From positions 21,145,375 through 21,209,374 of the forward strand of contig CAIIXF020000005.1 in assembly GCA_903813345.2 (NCBI GenBank): DNA of 64,000 nucleotides, in the 5' to 3' direction. Made by a program: the position numbers and the translations under genes. This DNA comes from Owenia fusiformis. Taxonomy: Eukaryota > Annelida > Polychaeta > Sabellida > Oweniidae. The notes below the pieces were generated by a model, which saw nothing but the letters and a program-made list of their open reading frames with translations, had not been told where the DNA came from and searched no databases. Every line of letters starts with the position of its first letter. Position 1 is the first letter of the stretch. Positions 56,337 through 64,000 of the stretch are shown one piece after another.

Positions 56337-56865
56337 TTTTTAGTTTATAGCTAGCAAACAGTGATCTTAGAGACATCATCTTGTAGTAATGGGTGTGACA
56401 GTGATGAGACAGGAATTGATTTTATTAATGAAAGTTTTGACAATCCTAGTATTGATGGTTAATCTAACGGACGTCAAATTAAAAGATACCTATTTACATT
56501 ACATGAACATCAAAGCAGTTTGATTTGTTCACAGATACGTGTCAGAGTGATACCTGTAGCAGTTGCACTAGATTGATATGCAACAAGATATGTGTGAGCA
56601 TTCATTGCATCATTTACTTATTAAAAGTGATTATTTTACTAATCTGATGGAAAATTAGATAATTTAAGTCTATTTCTTTCAGTTTATTCAATTTATAAAT
56701 ATTACTTTTATAATACAGATACCTTAGTTTTGAAACATTAGCAGCAATTCCATATCCAAAAAGGTCAGTTTTTTTGTTTCATTTTTGTTCATAAAATGTG
56801 TATTCTGCATAGGTCAGAAGTCAGGGTCATTTCTAGTTAAAAAATATTAATATCTAGGGTAGTTG
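56337..56865. other. intron 4 DNA
   Basis: A 35-codon frame ending at about 56462 (contains SSCSNGCDSDETGIDFINES) is acidic and Ser-rich but has no donor and no family match. No gene supported. Confidence 0.35.
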
Positions 56866-56869
56866 GCAT

Positions 56870-57368
56870 TTTAAGACATTTGGCCGATGGTGTGACCCTT
56901 CACAACCAATGATTATGTGACTTGAGATAAAGATCAACTGAATGGGTGAAGGTAATTCCAAGGTCAATATCTAGCAATTTGGTGTTTTAAGGCAATTGAG
57001 AATAATCCTGACCTTTGAAGACCAATTATTAGGTGACCTGATGTCAAGGTTAAGATCATTTCAAGGTCATCAATATCTAAGTATTTGGTGTTTTTTGGCT
57101 GAGGTTACCCTTGGTGAATCATGAATGTGTGACCTGAGGTCAAGGTTATTCCAAGGTCAAATATCAGTATCTAAGTATTTGGTGTATTAAGGCCTGGGGG
57201 CTGCTGTGGCCGACTCATGATAGGGTGATTTCCAAGGTCAATATCTAGCAATTTGGAGTTTTAAGGCAATTGAGAACAATTGTGACCTTTGACGACCAAT
57301 GATAAGGTGACCTGATATCAAGGTCATTTCAAGGTCAAAGGTCATATTATATGTTGCTTGATGTAACA
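56870..57368. repeat. GGTCA-rich tandem array, interrupted by LINE and SINE
   Basis: Repeats CCAAGGTCAATATCTAGCAA, TTTGGTGTTTTAAGGCAATTG and GTGACCTGAGGTCAAGGTTA with a period of roughly 60-120 bp. The array resumes at about 60038 (CTGCTTTGGCCAAGGTCAAT) and ends near 60130. The LINE and SINE were therefore inserted into it. Confidence 0.8.
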
Positions 57369-59706
57369 CTAAAAATAGATTATATCTTGATTATATTAAA
57401 GTACCAACATTAGAAAATAAAAATGTATATATGAAATACAAAAGAATTCTCAGAAGAATAATTAAACGTGCAGAAAAATTACACTTTGAGAACAAATTCA
57501 AATTGATAAAAAACAATCTTAAAGAGACTTGGTCCTTGATAAATGAAATTATGAACAGAAAAAACAAGCAAAGGAGCCAGCCAAAATATTTCATTCTGAA
57601 TAATAAAGAAGTCTCGGATAAAGGTGAAATAGCCAATGGCTTTAATAATTTTTTTTCAAACATTGGTTCAACCCTTGCAAATAAAATTCCAGATGCCAGA
57701 AATGACCACATGTACTACATGCATAGGTTAACTAAAGATCTAACAAGGTCAATTTTTCTCTCTGATGTATCTGATGATTAAATGAATACGATCTTATCTT
57801 CTTTAAAAGACTGTGCTCCTGGAGCTGATCATATAAAGCCTAGCGTAATTAAATATGTTAAACAGGTACTTATTATCCCTTTAGTGTATATCTGTAATCT
57901 GTCCTTACATAAGGCAGTCTTCCCTGATAATCTCAAAATTGCAAAGGTCAGACCAATCTTCAAAAAAGAAGATGACAGAAAAATGACAAATTATCGGCCA
58001 ATATCTCTTCTTTCAGTATTCTCAAAAATCTTAGAAAGGGTTATGAGCAATAGGCTTGTTGAGTTTCTTGAGAAATTTAATATATTATGCGAACAACAGT
58101 TTGGTTTCAGAAAATATAGATCTACATATATGGCTATACTTACTTTTCTTGATAGGATTCAAAGAGCAATTGAAAATAAAGACTACAGTGCTGCCATCTT
58201 TATTGATTTGTCCAAAGCATTTGATACTGTAAATCACTCTATTTTATTAGACAAGCTTTATCATTATGGTATTCGAGGAAATGCTCACAAATGGTTTAAA
58301 AGCTATCTTCAGGATAGGAAACAATTTACTGAATATAATGATGTACCGTCAAAGCAAGAAGTGATCACTTGCGGAGTGCCACAAGGATCGATACTTGGGC
58401 CGATCTTGTTCATTGTTTACATAAATGATATTATTACATCATCGAATACTTTCAACTTTGTAATGTTTGCAGATTATACTAGCCTTCTATGCTCTGACAG
58501 AGAACTCCATCAATTGGTCAATACTATGAATAATGAAGTAACCACCCTTGATGAATGGCTTTGTGCTAACAAACTGTCATTAAACCTGAATAAAACAAAA
58601 TTTATGATTTTTTCACCTATAAAAAGATTAGACAGAAACTATGTAAATTATACTCCAAAGCTCTCTATAAGAAAAATTGACATTGAACAAATTAGCTGTA
58701 CTAACTTTCTCGGAGTGATAATTGATAATAAACTTTCGTGGAAACAGCATATAATTGAATTGAAACAGAAACTGGCCAAGGCAATAGGTATAATATCTAA
58801 AATAAGAAACAAGCTGAATCTTAATGCACTCAAGTCCATATATTTCTCACTCATCTATAGTCATATCAATTATTGCTCAATTGCCTGGGGTAATGCTACT
58901 AAATCACTTCTAGAACCTATACTGCTCTTGCAAAAGAGATTTTTGAGGCTTATCACATACAGCAATAGACTGGCACACTCCGAGCCAATTTTCAAAAAAC
59001 TAAATTTACTAAAGATCTATGATATTATTAAGCTCAATCAAGCAATATTTGTTCATAATTGCATTAAAAGACCTAGAAATTTTCCAAAACAATTGTTTAC
59101 CAATCTCTTTAAGGCAAACAGTCAGATGCATGACAGAAATACTAGATTTAAATTTGATTTGGTAGCAAATAAATATAATTCAGAAATAGCTAAGAAATCA
59201 ATTATGCGCCAAGGCCAGACACTCTGGAATAATCTTCCGGCTGCCCTTAGGAAACTTAACTCTTCATGCAAGTTTGATTATTAGGAATGATTGTAAAAAG
59301 TATTTAATTGCCAAATATACAGATTTGTGATATTTTGTTATGTATTACTAGAACTACTTTTGATTATCTTTTAGTATTCAAGATTTAATTCTGATATTTT
59401 TAATGAATCATTGCATTGACTCTAGATCTACTGTGAACATGTTGCCATGTTGGAAGTCAGTCTTAGCCAGTCGTAGTTTTTGATTGTATCAAGCAACACT
59501 TAAATTTATTGCTATGCCCTCTTTTAAATGTGTACTAGTTATATTTAGTTTTAGTTAGTGTTCATCATTGGATCAGCTAATTATTATATACCTACTATCT
59601 AAACAACATATTCTTTATACTGTATACACCCACAAGGGTGTCATGTAAAACCTTGGAAATAATACTATATATTAGAAAATAAAGCTGAATTGAATTGAAT
59701 TGAATT
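57369..59706 (+). mobile_element. 5'-truncated non-LTR retrotransposon (CR1/L2/Jockey group)
   Basis: Carries the reverse transcriptase and C-terminal part of ORF2, an AATAAA-like sequence and a 3' tail of ATTGA repeats (about 59686-59705). The endonuclease domain and ORF1 are absent, the usual result of incomplete reverse transcription. The copy is dead (see the coding entry). No clear target duplication. Confidence 0.88.
57431..59284 (+). pseudogene. LINE reverse transcriptase, inactivated
   Basis: The first part (57431-57779) has the pre-RT segment YKRILRRIIKRAEKLHFENK and FNNFFSNIGSTLA. A TAA at 57779-57781 interrupts what is otherwise a continuous frame to 59284. Motifs in order: ADHIKPSVIKYV, YRPISLLSVFSKILERV, QFGFRKYRSTYMA, FIDLSKAFDTVNHSILLDKL, GVPQGSILGPILFIVYINDI, then FADYTSLL, where the second catalytic Asp of FADD is Tyr. 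Then LSLNLNKTKFM and NFLGVIIDNKLSWKQHI. The C-terminus is frame-shifted at about 59278; shifted, it reads RNDCKKYLIAKYTDL. The stop, the lost catalytic Asp and the frameshift mean no active enzyme. Confidence 0.92.
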
Positions 59707-59718
59707 TAGCTTAACATA

Positions 59719-60027
59719 GTCCACCCGCTATGGCTACGAGGCAGAGTCAAGGTTACCAATAACTCTTGGCCCCGGGTTCGATTCCCGGTTCAGACAAGTT
59801 TGTTTGTGCGTTATGTAATTCTGGGTGTTTGACTGAGTGGTTCATGACTCGTATAAAAGGCTGTGGTGTGTACCTGTATGTCTGTGTACCTGTGCACATA
59901 AAAGAACACAGGGCTCTTCCAAGGAGGGGTTTCTGGCTCTGTCTTCGACTGTAAAATACGTAAAATACGGAATATACCAATGAGGTATTGCTCGCCAAAT
60001 ATGGCGGTAACCAAGATATAATAATAA
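59719..60027 (+). mobile_element. tRNA-derived SINE
   Basis: Has a polymerase III B box GGTTCGATTCC (59775-59785) and an A-box-like TGGCTACGAGG (59730), about 45 bp apart. An unrelated body and a short (ATA)n tail follow (about 60017-60027). TAACATA occurs at 59712-59718 and 60028-60034 and may be the target duplication. It does not fold as an intact tRNA, so it is a SINE rather than a tRNA gene. Inserted immediately 3' of the LINE. Confidence 0.8.
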
Positions 60028-60131
60028 TAACATATGCTGAACCTGCTTTGGCCAAGGTCAATATCTAGGTAGTTGGCTACTTTGGGGCTACAGTCCTATC
60101 TAATGACCAATGATAAAGTGACCAGAGGTTA

Positions 60132-60515
60132 CTCACTTCGAGAGCCATGTTAGATTTTGAAATTTATGGCTCTCGAATGGAGAAATTGACAGCTGAATAA
60201 TAGTGACCTTTGAAACACGAATTAAGTCGATCAGCGGCTTACTTTTGGTCTCTAACTGTGTCTTACATCAGTATCATCAATCCATGCAAGTATTGGAGCA
60301 CTGAAATACTTCTTTTTCGATCAAGACTTGTAAATTGTTCATCGAGTGAATGTTTTTTCGACCCATTTCCAATATGGCAGTTTGCTAGGAGCGAGATACG
60401 CAACGAACGAAATAATTTTGAGAATGAGTTAGGTTCAGACAACCTCCGGAGATTTACGAAAATCTCCGAGCAGAAAATGCCATATTGGAATTTGGCAGAA
60501 AAAACATTCACTCGA
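60132..60515. mobile_element. foldback element, copy 2 (one outer arm missing)
   Basis: 60132-60365 matches copy 1 (15173-15450): TCACTTCGAGAGCCATGTTA, CTGAATAATAGTGACCTTTG, CGAGTGAATG. The core is longer than in copy 1: TTTCCAATATGGCA and TGCCATATTGGAA enclose about 85 bp with CTCCGGAGATT. It ends after the inner inverted arm (CATTCACTCG). The outer right arm is absent. Confidence 0.78.
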
Positions 60516-60879
60516 CTAACATTAAATAACAAAATGAATATAATGGTAATTAAAATATTTTGAAAGCATTGAATAGGTAAAATAGGAATATTATTATTAA
60601 CAGCAATAACTTTTGAATTAAGATGGCATTTTCAGGTCAGAAATGTATAATTCTTCACCCTTATTGTTTTTAATAAAAATCGCCACACGCAAATGGACTA
60701 TCATACTTATCAATATCAAATTTGCCTCCTATATTGTATACTCATTGCTATTATTTGAAAAAATAATTTTTTATCAAACTCATCTTTTTGATGGTTGCAC
60801 CTTGTGGCAAGCCATTTAGCCCTTTCGTGTCACCTTTTTCAGTGCAGACAACTAAAAATGAATAGTTGATGGACCAATC
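60516..60879. other. unique intron 4 DNA
   Basis: No gene. A short segment (about 60565-60600) repeats text of 54137-54180 (AGGTAAAATAGGAATA). Confidence 0.4.
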
Positions 60880-62416
60880 TACAGGGTGGGCCAAAAAACC
60901 ACCCCCCTAGCCAATATTCCTGATAAATATTTATTTTTTAACAAACACACCAACAATGATATATCATTTTAAAGATAATTTAATTTGCAACAAAATGATA
61001 TATAATAGAACAATTTTCAACTACCCTGCCTCGAGATATTACCATTTATGTGACATGGGGGTCAAAAAACACCTTCTCAATTTTCATCGATTTTGCAAAC
61101 ATTAGCCTTTTTCTACCCAATTTTATCATTAAGTTAAATCTTGCATTATTGTCAAGATACTTTCCTAACTGGATATTAAACATTGTTTTCATTCAGTTTT
61201 TGAACTATACATGCTTAAAATACATGTGTATGCTTATAAAAAAAAATTCTTTTTCAGCCTGTCCATTATATGGCTCAATAGGCCCACCTTCTGATCGGAT
61301 TATGGACTTAAGACGCGAAAGCCATTGGCATAATTGATGGATCTCTGCATAAGTACCATCAAATTCCTAATTATTCATTCTTTCAGTTTGTCTACATCCC
61401 TGATAGGCTAGGGATCTTCATTGACCAACTGTTCTAAATACCCCCAAATACTATACATGTAATCAGCAGTATAGACTATATATCAGGAAGCAAGAAGAGT
61501 GACATTTGCAATAAAAGGTTTCTCAAATCGAGATGACATTTTTCTGAAAAGGTAGTAGTGACATTCAGTGTTCCCAAAAAAGAAAAGACCGACCCTGTTT
61601 TGTTGAACCAGGAGCAAAAATGTACTCTGAATATTACTGAAATGAGGTGTTAAAAAGGACTCCTCAAGAATATAAAAACATGTGAAAGAAATTTCATTTT
61701 CTGTTAGGATAGTGCTCCATCACACAGGCCCAATGCTACCCTGGAGTTTTTGGCGATTCGAAATGTCACCATCAAATTGCCCAGACAAATTGCTTACTGG
61801 TAGTCAAGATGCCAATAATGTTGATAACCATACTTGGGGGCATCTAGAAAGTTGGTCTATAAAAGATACCCAGCCTATCAGGGATGTAGAAGAACTTAGA
61901 GAAAGAATAATTAGCAGTTGAATGGTTCTTCCGCATACAGCCATCAATTATGCCATTAACCAATGGGTTCCACGTCTTAAGCGAATAATCCAATCAGAGA
62001 GGGTGGGTCTATTGAGCCACATTTGGACAGACTGAAGAAGAAAAGAATTTGTTTTATAAGCATACAAATGTATATTGAGTATGCATGGTTCAAAACCTTA
62101 ATGAAAACAATATATAATATCCAACAATTAAGAAAGTCTCATGACAATGTTGCAATTTTAAACTGAACAGAAAGATTTGGTAGAAATAGGCTATTGTTCG
62201 CAAAATCGATGAAAATTGAAAAGGTGTTTTTTTACCCCCATCTCACATAATTGGTTATATCTCTAGACAGGATTGTTGAAATTTGTTCTATTATATATCA
62301 TTTTGTTGCAAATTAAATTATCTTTAAAATGATATATCATTGTTGGTGTGTTTGTTGAAAAATAAATATTTATCAGGAATATTGTCTAGGGGGTGTTTTT
62401 TTTGGCCCACCCTGTA
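60880..62416 (+). mobile_element. foldback-type mariner with very long inverted arms
   Basis: Ends TACAGGGTGGGCCAAAAAA with TA on both sides. Left (60880-61345) and right (about 61930-62416) are inverted copies along about 465 bp, far beyond a normal mariner TIR. The centre holds a decayed transposase (plus strand): CWFQ-like remnants, DANNVDNHTWGHLESW, KDTQPIRDVEELRERIISS, with stops, and then QWVPRLKRI-like text and GGLIEPHLD. The left arm carries an inverted copy of the transposase 3' part. Confidence 0.85.
61682..62035 (+). pseudogene. mariner transposase C-terminal relic
   Basis: Frames shift within it. GHLESWSIKDTQPIRDVEEL and RERIISS align with the WGYLK...RPxxxxELRxRI region of mariner transposases, with the SPDLTP motif broken (SPSNCPDKLL). 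It is followed by an out-of-frame region equivalent to the WxxRxxxCIxxxGGHxEP C-terminus. Inactive. Confidence 0.7.
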
Positions 62417-62429
62417 TAATGATGATGGG

Positions 62430-63390
62430 TTATTTCATAGTAAGCTACCCCAACATAGGATTTTGTGATTTTCTGGAGTTTTGGCACACACTATATATCT
62501 TGAAATGTAGAAATGATAGCAGCATAATTAATTTGTCTAAACTCGTGTTTTGAGGGTGACTAAACAAGATATTGTTAAAATATACAAGAATAACTTATTA
62601 GTGCATAATTGCAACTTAGTATATTTTATTATTGAAATATCGCATTTATTCAGATATCAAGCTTGTAAGCTTTTGTTCAATGAATATTACTGACTAATTG
62701 ACTAAATTAAGGTTTTATTATTGATTTAATTTGGTTGCCAAAAATAACTAATTTTGGGGAAAATTATATATGCAAATAAGGGCAGCCATTATTGAAATAT
62801 CTTACATAATTTAAAAAGTAATAATGATAGCATCACAATTGTTGTGCCCTTACATACTCATGTTTTCAGGCTCAATGAATAAGATAATGTAAAAAGATAC
62901 AAGAATAATTTGTTATATTTTAATGTACTACATTATATGCAAATTAGCCAAAAAAAATTTTTCAAGATCAGTCAGATATACAGTAATGTTAAAAGATACA
63001 ATGATAACTTATTAAATATTGTGCATATATGCAAATAAGCATATTTATTATTGGTATTTCACATTTATTCAAAATATTTTGATAAGCAAGCTTGCAGTAC
63101 AAACACCATTAATTGGTGGTTTCCATAAATTCTTAGTAGTTTAATTGGGTTACCAATTATTGAATTTCTAACATATCTTAGAAAGGAAAAATGATAGCCC
63201 TGGGACCCATGTTTTCAGCGTCAATGAATTAGATAATGTTAAAATACACAAAAATAACTTATCAGATACAGTGAACATATTTTATGGTATCATGTATATT
63301 TAAAGATATCACAGTTTTTATGATGAAATTAGATCACCAATAGTGACAAATAAATCAATAAATTACTTGATTATGCAGGTGTTTAATGTA
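62430..63390. repeat. diverged tandem repeat, about 320-365 bp period
   Basis: AATGATAGCA, CTCGTGTTTT(G/C)AGG, AATGAATAAGATAATGT and TACAAGAATAACTTATTA recur at about 62512, 62822 and 63190. Related, mostly inverted, to 51986-52725. No gene. Confidence 0.6.
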
Positions 63391-63394
63391 TAGA

Positions 63395-63640
63395 AAAATA
63401 ATATAACATGAAACAGATCCCTGAATCACACCATGAGTTAATAATTAAGTATGGTTGAATGAGACACTGTGTTGGTGTTCTTACTGTCTTAGCTATTAAA
63501 CCATGTTACCACTATTCCACAGTTGATTTCAAAGTTTGTAAGTTTATTATTAAACAAAATAGTATGGTCAATTGAGTCGAAGGCTTTCAAAAAATTGCTT
63601 TTAGATAATGGACACCTTCATTTGCATATGTAATTTTTTC
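63395..63640 (-). pseudogene. decayed LINE reverse transcriptase fragment
   Basis: The minus strand reads LKAFDSIDHTILFNNKLTNF, WFNS, NTVSFNHT and GVIQGSVS, in the order of RT motifs (KAFDSIDH...WFxSYLxxR...GVPQGSVLG). Stops and changes interrupt it. A different, older LINE copy than 57369. Confidence 0.65.
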
Positions 63641-64000
63641 CCCAATGTTGCCATTTTTCCAACCCAGCTAAATCACTTCATAAAACCCTTATGATAGTGA
63701 TTCCACAATAAAACATCGTGTTTTTACAAATTCAAAGGTATAGCGAGATCAATAGTGCAAGAAAACAGGCAAATAGTTCATTCATGGAACGAAGCATGAA
63801 ACCTTCCACATATGATCAGAATACCTTTCCCTTTGATTTAAGAGCCAGAGCCATTTGTGTGGTCCACTACAATTGTCAAAAAATAGTCAGTACCCCCTCC
63901 CACCAAATCCCATGGGGGTGGGGAGATATAGGACTATTTTTTTCATAAAAAAATTCTTTGAATATGGTCATACTACAGTTTTAGTGTGCTATTTTCATGG
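63641..64000. other. intron 4 DNA, part of the dispersed repeat
   Basis: 63660-63720, read on the minus strand, contains AACACGATGTTTTATTG and GATTTAGCTGGGTTGGA, related to 52040-52100. The frame at 63718-63948 has no similarity I recognise. Confidence 0.4.

Noticed and set aside
56355-56465. Acidic, Ser-rich 35-codon frame as a missing WDR91 linker exon
   Set aside because: No good acceptor in the required phase, no donor after it, and no resemblance beyond composition.
59719-59800. tRNA gene
   Set aside because: Perfect B box, but the acceptor and anticodon arms do not pair and a long unrelated body follows, so it is a SINE head.
47810-64000. Further WDR91 exons (linker, WD40 blades)
   Set aside because: I looked for the conserved post-coiled-coil and WD-repeat motifs in plus-strand frames next to acceptors and found none. 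The region is filled with repeats.

Overview
This is AT-rich, intron-rich animal nuclear DNA. It has GT-AG introns up to 24 kb, a 5'-truncated non-LTR retrotransposon, a tRNA-derived SINE, mariner, hAT and TTAA-target elements, and many hairpin-ended elements carrying (CCGT)n or (ACTG)n microsatellites. Those microsatellite elements resemble the Helentron-derived (HINE, pearl or Biv-ME type) elements known from marine invertebrates. The two host genes are generic to animals, so I can only say marine-type invertebrate, lophotrochozoan or non-vertebrate deuterostome. The species cannot be told from this window.

Host genes. (1) A TELO2-interacting protein 2 gene (TTI2), minus strand, 1791 to about 3348. 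It is nearly complete but split by a +1 frame change near 2780-2795. (2) The first four coding exons of WDR91, plus strand: 13843-13968, 18066-18333, 42570-42692 and 47727-47809. They join in phase to exactly 200 codons. The remaining exons (linker and WD40 propeller) are not visible and probably lie beyond 64000. Introns 1 to 3 are about 4.1, 24.2 and 5.0 kb, and intron 4 exceeds 16 kb. A weak case exists for a short spliced, mostly non-coding plus-strand transcript between the two genes (5298 to about 10560).

Layout. 1-1790: downstream flank of TTI2 with a foldback MITE (878-1417). 1791-3540: TTI2. 3812-4738: internally deleted mariner. 4739-13680: mostly unique AT-rich DNA, with a pogo-like MITE (8488-8932) and a TCAAGGTCA satellite (9200-9910). 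13680-18333: WDR91 exons 1 and 2, with hairpins, a foldback, an L1/Tx1 fragment and the first Helentron-like element. 18334-42569: intron 2, a dense and nested transposon archive. 42570-47809: exons 3 and 4 with elements very close to the splice sites. 47810-64000: intron 4, with a large foldback, tandem-repeat elements, a hAT element, a LINE and a SINE inserted into a GGTCA-rich array, a foldback mariner and a decayed RT fragment.

The most informative signals are the internal controls. Several repeats occur here both with and without an insertion, giving exact insertion boundaries: a 9-bp duplication for the 839-bp element at 26784, and a TSD-less T|T insertion ending in CTAG for the element at 30635. 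Five repeat families share one unusual plan. The arm of a terminal hairpin is repeated, inverted, at the opposite end, the hairpin is next to a (CCGT)n-like tract, and the body is built of 150-340-bp tandem units. The actual hairpin sequence differs from family to family.
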